A DNA stretch of 64,000 nucleotides from Camarhynchus parvulus (Eukaryota > Chordata > Aves > Passeriformes > Thraupidae): positions 73,595,689-73,659,688 of the forward strand of contig NC_044571.1 in the NCBI RefSeq assembly GCF_901933205.1. Reading direction: 5' to 3'. The translations under genes were made by a program, and so were the position numbers. The notes beneath the pieces are model-generated. The model was not told the DNA's origin. It searched no databases and saw only the letters and a program-made list of their open reading frames with translations. Below, piece after piece: positions 12,901 to 21,200 of this stretch; the stretch's first letter is position 1; each line of letters opens with the position of its first letter.

Positions 12901-15900
12901 CATTTAAGTAAATATGAAAATGTAACATTATTTCTTTCCATGATTTAAAATTTATACAAGCATTTTTATTACTACAGCAATAAAAATCTTGAGTGCTTTT
13001 TGAAATGAAAAAAACAGCTATAAACCAGCTGTAATCACCACATTTAGATTTCTTTCAAAAACTATGAACTTTTTTGCAGTTACCTTTGAATTTCTGTGTG
13101 TAGTCATTTAATTGAGGACAGAGACCAGTATATGCAAGATCCTGGGGTGACAGCCTTTTCTGCCATTCAATTTCTTTATGCAACTTTTACCTTCCATGCT
13201 TTTGTCATAGAGAGAGGAAGAGGAACAGTTTCCTTTCACTTTTGAAAATACTCTTCCACTTTTCAGTTAATGTGCTAGCATAGCTTCCATATTTTATAAT
13301 TCCCATATATCTGGCAGCTAAATATGATATTTAATGTTACTTTTACTTGTTTTTATAAATCACTTTAATTAAAATTTAAATGTTAAGATAGGTTTATCAT
13401 ACTTTTTTTTGAGCTACCTCTTACAAAGGAAAACAGACTTTAACTGAAGAATTCTTATAAACTAAAAATAAAACTGGTGCTTACCCTGTTTTCTAGTAGT
13501 GAACTATAGCAAAGGACAGTGAAGTTTTTCTAAAAATCCAGAGCTTTTCTTGCCACAGGTTTTGACCACACATAATTTTAAGAAGCTTTTCTTTTCACTG
13601 AAGTATTTTTAGTTTCTGTACAATCTTAACACTTTGGTATTTTTTAGGTTCTGCCATTATAATTGCATCTCCAGTGCAGCCAGTTTTGCAAGGAATGGTG
13701 GGAATGATACCTCTCTCCGTAGTAGGACAGAATGGAAATACGTTCTCAGCACCTGCCTGCCAGGTAGCACATCACAAATAAAGATTTTCAGGATTAAAGC
13801 TGCAGTGATAAGAAGTGCTTTGGTAAATTGTAATAGAATATTTTGATTCCTTCAAGGTTCTTCACATGCCTGTGGCTAATCCAGTGTGCAACGGAAGTGT
13901 CCCAAAGCTTCCCATCCCTCCCAAATCACAGAAGATTCCTGGAGCAAGAAACAGGAATACTACAGGTGCCTGCCTTGCGTTCTTGAGAGGGGCAGAAGAA
14001 AAGCAGAGGGTTCTAAGGACAAGTCAGTTCTAAGTAAAAAAAGTTATTTATAAATATCTCTGCTTCTGTTCCTGGCAACTGCTGGGCTGTCTTGAGAGAG
14101 GTCTGTACCTGCAGTTAGTGACTCTTGTTCGGTCAGTTTACAAAGAACTTCCAGCATATAACATAATTCCAGTTTTTGTATCATGCTTATTTCCAAAATG
14201 TAATGTTTCAAGGCTCTCAGGCAGTTTTAAAAGTTTACTTTTCTTTATCTTTCTGGTTATTTTTCATCTTGTTGGTTTTAAGTAGTTCACTGCTGCCATT
14301 GGAACCGAGCCACATAATAATGAAGATGTGAGAAGAGTCAGCAGTTATAAAAACTTATTAAGGAAAAACATTTATTAGAAGTGTTGGATGTTTATATAAA
14401 AAATGCACTCTACTACCTGTTTTCCTTTTGCCCTTTCAGGCATACGCATCTATATGTTCTTTTCATTGAGACCTTGCTTCTTTAAATTGTTGATTGTAAT
14501 AAGACAAGAGTTACGTTCCTATCTCTGTGTTGGAAAAGGGTATAGAAAAATAATTGAAAATAGAAACATTGAATTATAAGGACAGCTTTTGCTTTAGCCT
14601 GCCTGCCTTTTTAAAAAAGAGTAGGCTTGGACATAAAAATAAAAACAGAATGAAATTTTAAATTAAGATAAAATCTAGGATTGTATAGTTGCTTGCCTTC
14701 TGGTTTGTTGATGGATAGCTGAGAGTTCCCTGAGTTAATTTCTTTCTATCTGGAAGTCCCCACTGTGCATTTTAAAATTCAGGATAGTTTGTTTTGTCTT
14801 GCCAGGGCTGTGCATTATCTAAGTGTAGGCAGCAAGCTTCTTCTTTGTTCTTAGTTGGGGACCTTTGCTAGTCTACTAATTAATAAAGTTTAAAGTTACA
14901 AAATACTGCGAAGCTTGTTGATGAGATTTTTTTAATTGGTTCTCTGTCAGGTGAAATGTCACTGTACTAAAACTGTGAAATTATTTACCTGTCATTCATT
15001 AATACTTCATCTGTTGTTCCAGGAAAACTGTTACCAAATGTAGCTGAGCCTTTGAACCATGCAAATCCTCGAACACAGAGGTCAGTAGTGCTAAGTATTG
15101 AAACTCCCTTGCTTTTTCCTGTTGTGAATTTTTTCATCCAGTATCGGTGAAGAGAGGAGCTTTTTCTAGTAGTGGCATAAGCAGTACCCCCTTTCCTGCT
15201 GCCTGTCTGCTAGGGGTATTGATACAGATGTGTGCTGGGACTGGTGCAGCCTGTGCTAGCGTTGTCTTGTTACTGTTCCTGTGTTTTGTACAGCTTTGTC
15301 TCCTGTCTCAATTGTCAAATAAAAATTGTTTGAGCAGAGTCTAAGCTAGGAGAATTGCCTGTTACATTTACTGGCAGATTTAAATGACTAAAACCTTTGT
15401 TTTTTCTTTTCACATGAGTGGTACCCATGGTTTTGCAGTGTAGTCCCATTCTCTTTAACCTCCAGTAGAGTTTATAAGATTGGGTTCTGCATCTGTATTT
15501 CAGCTGTGTAGATTAGAACTCTGCTTGATCATTTAAAAATGAGAACTGAATGCAAAGATGGTGAGGACAACAGCATGCTAACTTTATGTTGATGAGCATA
15601 ACTTAATTTCTTGGGGTAGGCACTAGTTTTCTGTTGGGCAAATGAGAGAAGGAAGCAAGGCTGCAGTAGTAACTCTCCTCACCATTAATGGACTTCTGAA
15701 AGAAAAGGATGTTGAAATGAGTAAAAGAGTGTCGGAGCAGATCAGAAGTTCAATTTAAATATAAGAGGTGAAATGATCTTTTATTGGAAAACTAGCGCAT
15801 ACTTTTAAAAAAACTACCTATTTAGAGCTCACTTAAAATGTTGGAAAAGTGGAGATAAAACAGGACCATTAAAGTCAATTTATTAAAAAATCCCAACCAT

Positions 15901-18900
15901 ACATCTAATTAGACCATATACATGCATGCAAAAACTACTGATTTTTTAAAAACCACAGAATCAAGATCTTGGATAATACCACTTCAATAATTCAGCTTTC
16001 TTTTACCTTTAATTGATCTCTAGATGTATGTTTTGCATAGCAAAGAGAACAAAACCTTCCCTGCAAAGAAGTGTAATTACTTATTTCCACTTTCTACCCT
16101 CTGTCTCATCTCAAATTTCATGGAAATAAAACAAGCTGCTACCACTCAGACCTTTTCTACCATTTCAAAGGTACAAAGTTAGCATCCCAAAAACTCGACT
16201 TTTCCTCTTAGAAATCATAGAGGTTTATGTGCAGGGAGAGAGCCTTTCAGGCATAGATGAGTGATGCTGAAGCTTCTCTTGGAAATGCAGCATAAGCCAG
16301 GCAGAGGGCACAGACAGAACAGTGCCATGACCTGACAGAGCAGAAGTATTTTTCTTTCCACAGGCTTTTTCACATGATGGAGCTGGTTGTCAGGTGGAGA
16401 CTACACCCCAGGCAGTCTGGATGTTGTTGTCCAGATGCCCACCAGAAGCTTTTTGTCCTGCTCAGTGCTGTCCTCCTCTTCCCCCTGCACAGCAAGTGCA
16501 TAGGGAAGAGTACAAGGCACCCATGTGATTACATTGTCCAATATATTCTGGCAGCCTCTTAGGAATTTCAGCTCCAAGGATCCCAGAGCCATAAGTAGTA
16601 TTCTGGGAGGGACTGTCTTGTCATGAATGCACTCAGTTTCTTTTTGTAGTCAAGTAAGCTACCAGCATCCACAAATATCCCAAGGTAAAAAAGTTCCCAG
16701 GTTTAGTTACATGCAGTGTTCAGACCTCCTTGTTGTGTTTTGAGCCTAATACCAGTGTTATTTCATCCCCTTAGTTTTTCTACTGAAAGGTGCAGGAGAT
16801 AGTGTCCTTTTTGTGAGCTTTCTTCAGAGCTCTGTTGCATTTCCCCTCGGTTATCTCTCTTCCCAGGCTGAAGAGCCCCAGTCTATCTAATTGTTCAGTG
16901 TGCAGACTCTGTTTCTTACCTTTTTGCCAAGAAAGCATTCTCTGAGCTTTCTGCAGTTGTCATTCCTTACTCTTGGTCTTTATGTGTTGATAAAATACTT
17001 GTATTTAGGCTGGAGAGAGCTTTTTAGAGGGATGGGTGGGGAGTTCAGCCAGCTGAAGTTAACTTGTCTAGTAAGAATAAACACATCAGTGAAATACTTT
17101 CATCTCGTTTTCAGGGCTGGAAATTATGACAAGCTTACAAGTGCAGAGCCAGGAAGGAAAGTGGAAGAGAACTTACCTGTTGCACCAGCAGAGAGCACAA
17201 GCTCAAATTCAAGACAGAGTGAGAGTCACAGGAGAGTCCTTTGCTTTGATAACGTCCTACCCACTCCAGGAGGAAGCACCCAAATTCAGCCTCCTAAGAG
17301 TTCATCCCAGAAAGAAAGAAACGAAAGCCCTTTATTTCCTGTTGACTCTGCATCCTCCTCTGCTAAGGCACAGGTACCAAAGAGAGACAAAGACAAAACA
17401 TTGCCCAGAATTCTGTGTAGGCCAGAAGTTGGTAGCAACAGAGGCGCATCTGCCAAGGAGCCACAGCCCGAGCGGAAGGTGGCAGCTGTAGGGCTTTCAT
17501 TAGATCCCTTCCACAAGACGACAGCAAACAAAGAAAATGAGCTACAACAGGACACTGATGAAAAGCAGAAGAACCAGGACACTGCCAAACTCTCAAATGG
17601 CCAACAGAGCGTTGCCTTATGGAACGAGAAGACAGTTGCTTCGGTACAAGAGCTGAACAAAAAGCAGGGGTCGCTGTCAAATGGGGCTGGCAGCGGCAAA
17701 TCATCGGTGTCTGTTTCTTTGTCCTCAAAGGAGCCCAAGCGAGAAGCTGTGAAAGCTTCCAGCCAAGGCCTGGGCCTGTCCAGCCCGTTCGGCAAGCAGT
17801 GTGTGGAGATGCTGCAGGACATCCAGTGGCAGAGCCCCGCTGCAAAGACCGCTGAGAACGGAGAGCTGCCGGTGCCCCGCACGCCGTCCGGAGTTGGAGA
17901 CAGGCACACGGAGGACACCACGGACAGCGTCCGCACGCCCACCTGCCGGCGCTTCCCGGAGGAGAGCGGCACGCCCCGCATCATGGTGCCCCCCGCCACG
18001 CCCGACCTGCCCGCCTGCAGCCCCGCCAGCGAGACGGGCAGCGAGAACAGCGTCAGCATGGCCGCACACACCCTCATGATCCTGTCGCGAGCCGCCATCG
18101 CCAGGACTAGCACTGCCACCCCCCTCAAGGACAACACCCAGCAGTTCAGGGCTCTGAGGAGCACTGTCAAGAAAAGGAAACCTGAGGACTTAAATGAGGG
18201 GGAGAGAAATTCCCGTTCTGCCAATAGAAAAGAGCTTCAGAGCTCTCCAACACCATGCAAAAAAAAGAAAATCAAGGCAAGTACAAACATCTACTTTTTC
18301 TAATTAAAATTCTAAATATATATAAGGTATCTTCGTGTGTACTATTTGTAATGGAACAGTTCAGAGATGCTAGTGCAAATCCCTGGCATCCTATTTAGAT
18401 TAGCCAGTTTTTCCAACTTTGCCTCTTGAGCGTACTCTGAACTAAGCTTTCTTAAGATTGGTTTGGTCTTCAGATACACACAAGTAACTCCTACTGACTC
18501 TCAAAACAGGCACCAATGACAACTACATAATTTCTCCTAAAACCCGAATGAGTTCCTAAATTCCAGGTTTTTAGGTGGAATGTAGGAATTAAGCCAAACT
18601 CAAAGTAGGCCTTACTGGAATTCAGGCTGCTCTTGCATCCTTGTTTAGGACCATTGGATTTGAGGATTTAAAGGCAAATAGCCAAGGTGTGAGACACAAA
18701 AAGGTGTCTTTGCATGTAAATAACCAAAAAGGAGTATAACTTTATAATTCCCATACTTTTAGCATGCTCCTGAAACACTGAGACTGGAAAATGCTCCTTT
18801 CCACAGAAGGGAGCACACGTGAAGGGCATATGGCAGTGTCTGAGTTCTGGGGCAGATTTGTGCAGGAATGGATGGGATGGATGGAATGGATGGATGGATG

Positions 18901-19143
18901 GAATGGATGGAATGGATGGATGGATGGAATGGATGGATGGATGGAATGGATGAATGGATGGAATGGATGGATGGATGGAATGGATGGATGGAAGAACGCT
19001 TGCAGACTCTTCAGTTCCCCCAGGTTCTTTGTATTTAACACAGTTGTTGCTTTCCTCTCCTACAGAAAAAGAAGCTCCCAAATTCTTTTCCAGCAGGAAT
19101 GGATGTGGACAAGTTCTTGTTGTCTTTGCATTATGATGAATGA
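833..19143 (+). CDS. NPAT: NPAT, nuclear protein coactivator of histone transcription (exons 2-18; exon 1 outside window)
   Basis: NPAT sits in histone locus bodies, is phosphorylated by cyclin E/CDK2 and activates replication-dependent histone genes at S-phase entry. Seventeen exons join in one frame: 833-951, 2563-2623, 4059-4131, 4610-4653, 5203-5436, 5943-6027, 7047-7179, 7672-7763, 7847-7934, 9644-9740, 10175-10306, 10723-12408, 13648-13763, 13857-13965, 15023-15080, 17115-18276 and 19066-19143. Together they give about 1,454 residues, or about 1,467 with the missing exon 1; human is about 1,427. The order is an N-terminal LisH motif, an acidic LFDCFDYG activation motif, a long Ser/Thr-rich centre, a conserved TPLKDNTQQF block, Lys-rich nuclear localisation stretches, and the C-terminal DKFLLSLHYDE tail. 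The first exon seen starts in the second base of a Gly codon, so the start codon is upstream. All junctions are GT-AG except the last intron, which has a GC donor. Identity is very secure; exact boundaries follow frame and splice consensus. Confidence 0.97.
2563..2623 (+). CDS. NPAT: NPAT exon 3
   Basis: A 61-base exon between TTTTCCAG and GTAAGC. It encodes GKNLTTILNEYVAMKTK, almost the same as the remembered mammalian NPAT N-terminal region. Confidence 0.95.
2945..3217 (+). repeat. CR1 LINE 3' fragment in NPAT intron 3
   Basis: Sense-oriented CR1 3' end: a TATCTCTCTGATGACCAG block, then a CAGGGGAAGTTCAAATTGG block. It ends CCCTTCCAACCTAAGATATT followed by CTATGATTCC. Diverged from consensus, so old. 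Boundaries approximate. Confidence 0.85.
4059..4131 (+). CDS. NPAT: NPAT exon 4
   Basis: A 73-base exon after CATTTCAG and before GTAATG. It encodes VPAMMSSLWKKLDYTLSQI and keeps frame with both neighbours; the Arg codon is split at its end. Confidence 0.94.
4610..4653 (+). CDS. NPAT: NPAT exon 5 (short)
   Basis: A 44-base exon after ATTTTTTAG and before GTAAGT. It encodes SMQNSDFRFSSNQR, matching the NPAT segment that precedes the RTRTG-like block. It is too short to show as an open frame alone, and its placement rests on frame and homology. Confidence 0.88.
5203..5436 (+). CDS. NPAT: NPAT exon 6
   Basis: Starts after TTTATTTCCAG with RTRSGIVEMKRQR and then a low-complexity Gln/Ser/Pro-rich segment. 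It ends at AACA before GTAAGT. Only the basic block at the start is strongly conserved with mammals. Confidence 0.92.
5943..6027 (+). CDS. NPAT: NPAT exon 7 with tandem acceptor
   Basis: Encodes ERKLHSNLLSPGRRK, matching the SLMSPGRRKSES region of NPAT. The acceptor is AAGCAG at 5940-5945. Two in-frame starts are therefore possible, 5943 or 5946, differing by one codon (Thr-Gly versus Arg at the junction). The donor is AAAAAG before GTAAAC. Confidence 0.9.
7047..7179 (+). CDS. NPAT: NPAT exon 8
   Basis: Follows AATGTTTCAG and encodes ESQKRKNIATSGPLS, then an acidic Glu-rich stretch. An earlier GTAACT could be a donor, but only the GTGAGT after CCA keeps frame with exon 9. Confidence 0.92.
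7672..7763 (+). CDS. NPAT: NPAT exon 9
   Basis: Encodes QLVIENAREKILSNKSLQ and the following KLAENINKIL, one of the best conserved NPAT segments. It lies between CTGTTTTCCAG and GTAATA. Confidence 0.95.
7847..7934 (+). CDS. NPAT: NPAT exon 10
   Basis: Encodes an acidic segment ending EQETSIDEILGLQ, matching the NPAT TEPETSIDEFLGL region. It lies between TGTTGCAG and GTAGGT. Confidence 0.94.
7935..9643 (+). other. NPAT: NPAT intron 10
   Basis: A 1.7-kb intron. The part at about 8040-8350 is noticeably richer in G and C than the rest but matches no element I can name. The tandem duplication at 8941-8985 is the only clear structure. Confidence 0.6.
8941..8985 (+). repeat. Short tandem duplication in NPAT intron 10
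   Basis: Two near-identical copies of AAAGGTGGAGATATATATCA, about 23 bases apart, with no other recognisable element around them. Confidence 0.8.
9644..9740 (+). CDS. NPAT: NPAT exon 11 (acidic activation motif)
   Basis: Encodes GEIHMSEEAIQDILEQTE followed by SDPAFQDLFDCFDYG. This is the region tied to histone H4 promoter activation and the LFD-FDYG motif of NPAT. As I remember it, human reads LFDLFDYG; here a Cys replaces the central Leu. Confidence 0.95.
10175..10306 (+). CDS. NPAT: NPAT exon 12
   Basis: Follows the acceptor AAATAG and begins KSKVNKNL directly after DYG. It ends EETNR before GTATGT. Similar to mammalian NPAT mainly at its two ends. Confidence 0.9.
10723..12408 (+). CDS. 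NPAT: NPAT exon 13 (large central exon)
   Basis: A 1,686-base exon, about 562 codons with no stop, rich in Ser, Thr, Asp and Glu and probably disordered. Conserved islands are MSLKIIISDDPFIASDTE, GENLPTIILSSPAKSPAK, GGFIQLMPATSTAFGNS and SNVVVLPGSSMP. Several Ser-Pro and Thr-Pro sites fit CDK regulation known for the family. The acceptor is TTTTACAG; the donor is CAGG before GTAATC, since reading on gives a stop 18 codons later. Confidence 0.97.
12869..12930 (+). repeat. Imperfect direct repeat in NPAT intron 13
   Basis: The block AAGTAAATATGAAAGTGTAA recurs about 37 bases later with one change (AAGTAAATATGAAAATGTAA). A local duplication in an AT-rich intron; nothing else recognised between 12409 and 13647. 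Confidence 0.75.
13648..13763 (+). CDS. NPAT: NPAT exon 14
   Basis: Encodes SAIIIASPVQPVLQGMVGM and then SVVGQNGNTFSAPACQ, very close to mammalian NPAT. It lies between TTTTTTAG and GTAGCA. Confidence 0.95.
13857..13965 (+). CDS. NPAT: NPAT exon 15
   Basis: Encodes VLHMPVANPVCNGSVPKL and the following PIPPKSQKIPGARN. It matches the NPAT QVLHMPLTAPVCN and PVPPKSQK stretch. It lies between CCTTCAAG and GTGCCT. Confidence 0.93.
15023..15080 (+). CDS. NPAT: NPAT exon 16 (short)
   Basis: A 58-base exon after GTTGTTCCAG and before GTCAGT, encoding KLLPNVAEPLNHANPRTQ. Similarity to human is weak here. The call rests on good splice sites and exact frame continuity with exons 15 and 17. Confidence 0.82.
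16800..16915 (-). repeat. CR1 fragment, antisense, NPAT intron 16
   Basis: The stretch around CTTCCCAGGCTGAAGAGCCC and CAGTCTATCTAATTG resembles the reverse complement of the CR1 GGGGTTGTTCAGCCTGGAGA region. Strongly diverged; ends uncertain. The rest of the 2-kb intron (15081-17114) shows nothing I recognise. Confidence 0.5.
17115..18276 (+). CDS. NPAT: NPAT exon 17 (CDK-site rich, basic)
   Basis: A 1,162-base exon after TTTTCAG. Landmarks are SHRRVLCFDNVLPTPGGS, TTANKENELQQD, VMVPP-like ATPDLPACSPASETGSENS, AAHTLMILSRAAIARTSTA and TPLKDNTQQFRALRST, then KKRKPEDL and KKKKIK. The C-terminal blocks are strongly conserved. It contains a very CpG-rich stretch around 17800-18060. The donor is AAG before GCAAGT, a GC donor forced by frame. 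Confidence 0.96.
18277..18278 (+). promoter_or_regulatory. NPAT: Non-canonical GC splice donor, last NPAT intron
   Basis: The donor reads ATCAAG then GCAAGT. The next exon, from 19066, must join in phase 0 to give KKKLPNSFPAG and the conserved C-terminus. The nearest GT, four bases downstream, would shift the frame. The other donor positions are perfect consensus, as is usual for GC-AG introns. Confidence 0.9.
18866..18993 (+). repeat. (GGAT)n / (GGAAT) microsatellite in last NPAT intron
   Basis: About 128 bases made almost only of GGAT and GGAAT units, interrupted once by GAT-GAAT. It ends 72 bases before NPAT exon 18. Translations on both strands give artificial MDGMDGW and HPSIPSIHPF repeats and should not be taken as protein. 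Confidence 0.95.
19066..19143 (+). CDS. NPAT: NPAT exon 18 and stop (FLASH-binding tail)
   Basis: Follows TCCTACAG and encodes 25 residues, KKKLPNSFPAG then MDVDKFLLSLHYDE, then TGA. This tail is nearly invariant in vertebrates. It is reported to contact the SANT/Myb-like domain of FLASH (CASP8AP2), which tethers NPAT in the histone locus body. Confidence 0.97.
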   Translation, partial: KKKLPNSFPAGMDVDKFLLSLHYDE

Positions 19144-20390
19144 ATAAAAAGAAGTTGAAGTGAGGCCATCTGAAGCTCAGTGGAGCAGTGCTGAGGTTTT
19201 GCATGGGAAGAGAAGTTAACTCTAAAGGGCAAGTTGCACTTTCAGTGCACTGAAGTTTCACTTTATAGCAAAGTCATGCTGATTCTGAAGCAGGTTGCAA
19301 AGTGTAAATATCTTTGAGTTGGTATATGTTTATTTTTGAAAAAGCACTTGCATAATTATAGAGCCATTTAAATTGCAAAACTGTAAATTTGTGTAAATGA
19401 AATGTAAGAAAGATTGTACATTTCCTGTTAGACCACGTTGTCTGTGTTCTGCTGCTTTCTCTACTTACCCCTCTGAAGCACTCAGCCAGTCTGTGAAAAG
19501 GTGGTGTTTGTCACTCACCACTCTAAGATGGGGCAGCTACCTTGGCCAACTTCTCATTGTTTTGTTGAATCTGAAAGGGACTTAAATATGCAGCTCTCAC
19601 TGGCTTGTGCTCACACTCTCGTTTCATAATTGTCAAGCCCATGTTGTAAGGCTTTGAACGAAATAATAAAAATACCAATAGCTAAACATAAGGCCAGTAA
19701 AGCCTCAAAAAGCATTTCTCATCTGGTGGAGCTTTTCCCAGCCAGTCATTCAGAAAAGAACTTTAATTTGGACAGGCCTTCTGTGTTTACAGTATTTGCT
19801 GCTGAATGTCGTTCAAATGCAAAAGCTGTTTTTAAGCAACATATTTTTTGTGTGGGGTCATGCCTCAGTATGAATACTTCAACTGAAGCAACAGCTAAAC
19901 AAGAATTACAGTGTGTTCTAATGCAAAAGTCAATTCCCTCACCTTTCATTTGTACTGCTGAGAAATTATACTATCTAACTCTTAAATTTTTAGCCAGACA
20001 TGGAAGAATTTGCATCTGATTTTTCTGTTTAACATAGAGGTTGTCATAGCTATTATACGAACTCTCTCCAAAAGGGTTGCAGGAGGAGCTCAGCCTACAT
20101 TTTGCTGAATGAGCACACCTTGCTCCAAAACTACAGAATTTTCTTTACTGGTATTTCTTCTTGTTCTCAAATTGTTGACATCTTAAAAAAAAAAAAAATT
20201 GCAAGTTTTCTTGTAAGAGATCTGTACAGCAACAGGGCAATGTTTCAGATACAATACAAGGATTCCTAAGGAACCAAGATTATGCAGTAGATGTTTATAT
20301 TAAACCCATCCAGTAACTAAATACTGCATAGCATTTACAGCTTGAATAAATATTTTTGTTTTAATAAAAAGTTGTGTGTCTTGCTTAATG
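19144..20390 (+). other. NPAT: NPAT 3' UTR (probable)
   Basis: Non-coding sequence from the stop codon to a strong poly(A) site. A Pumilio-type TGTAAATA lies at 19303-19310. The AATAAA overlapping the stop at 19143-19148 is too close to be the main site. Frames of 60-130 codons in this stretch show no family resemblance. Confidence 0.7.
20345..20390 (+). terminator. NPAT: NPAT poly(A) signal, proximal
   Basis: Two AATAAA hexamers at 20345-20350 and 20363-20368. A GT-rich downstream element, GTTGTGTGTCTTG, follows about 2 bases after the second hexamer and its A-run. Best candidate for the NPAT 3' end, giving a 3' UTR near 1.2 kb. Confidence 0.65.
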
Positions 20391-20841
20391 TTTTTCAGTC
20401 CACTAAGCAGCTTTGCAGATACTGAATAGAAAAGTCCTGGTGGTCAGTTGTTTTTGAAGATGAAGAGTCCAATATTAAATACGAAGTTCTAATTGCAATT
20501 GTCAGAGGGACTAGGGCAGGCAAGCACCAAAATTGTCTTAAGCATAAAATGCTTAATAGTCATGGTGACATTTAAAATTAATTTGCTATTTGAGACCAAA
20601 GGTAACTCTTGCCTGGGCCATCCACTACCCACCCTAATGTTTCAGCTCAGGCACTCTGGTTCTAATGAAGATGTGAATTATCCATTCACTTTCATAAGAA
20701 AAAAGTATCTTCAGTACCAAGCTGCTGTCATGCTGCAAATAAGTTTTAGTAGTAGCACTCTGTGGGTTACCAAGAGAATTCCTTTTCAAGAGCCTTTAAG
20801 AAATGATAAGTCAGTGACAGAGGGAGCCATAGTTAACATTC

Positions 20842-20847
20842 TTTATT
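20842..20847 (-). terminator. ACAT1: ACAT1 poly(A) signal
   Basis: TTTATT on the + strand is AATAAA on the - strand, about 233 bases past the ACAT1 stop codon. It is the only canonical hexamer between 20842 and the stop. It predicts a short 3' UTR. Confidence 0.65.
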
Positions 20848-20911
20848 GTCAGATATCAAGCCAAAATTAAAATTTGACATTGCTTACTTGTACTGTATAA
20901 AAAGTTGAACT

Positions 20912-20925
20912 AATAAAGCAATAAA
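20912..20925 (+). terminator. NPAT: Possible distal NPAT poly(A) signals
   Basis: Two more AATAAA hexamers at 20912-20917 and 20920-20925, followed by GGGCCAGTTGTATGG. If used, the NPAT transcript would run into the ACAT1 3' UTR on the other strand. Confidence 0.4.
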
Positions 20926-21079
20926 GGGCCAGTTGTATGGATCAGTAATCATTGATGCTTTAGGAAATTTTAGAATAGCAGTTACAGAATTCGTCCACTG
21001 ATTGATAAATAAGATGTAACAGCTACCACTCAGTTTTGATCAGAGAGCTTTTAAGGCTGTGTTTCTGATGCTGCTTGGG

Positions 21080-21200
21080 CTACAGCTTCTGTATCAGTAT
21101 TGCAGAAGCACCTCCTCCTCCATTGCAGATTCCTGCAAGACCATATTGTCCTGGTTTCAAAGCATGCGCCATGTGAACGACAATTCTTGCCCCAGACATT
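21080..21200 (-). CDS. ACAT1: ACAT1 exon 12 and stop (second catalytic Cys)
   Basis: Encodes [20 protein letters not shown] and then [17 protein letters not shown] followed by TAG. Cys409 in CNGGGGAS is the proton donor/acceptor cysteine of thiolases. The acceptor is ATATCTAG. Confidence 0.97.

Noticed and set aside
17286..18224. A 312-codon open frame on the - strand
   Set aside because: It is the antisense shadow of NPAT exon 17, kept open by local base composition. It has no domain and no splice or promoter context.
18668..19261. A 197-codon - strand frame with HPSIPSIHPFH repeats, and + strand MDGMDGW frames
   Set aside because: Both are translations of the GGAT microsatellite; neither extends into protein-like sequence.
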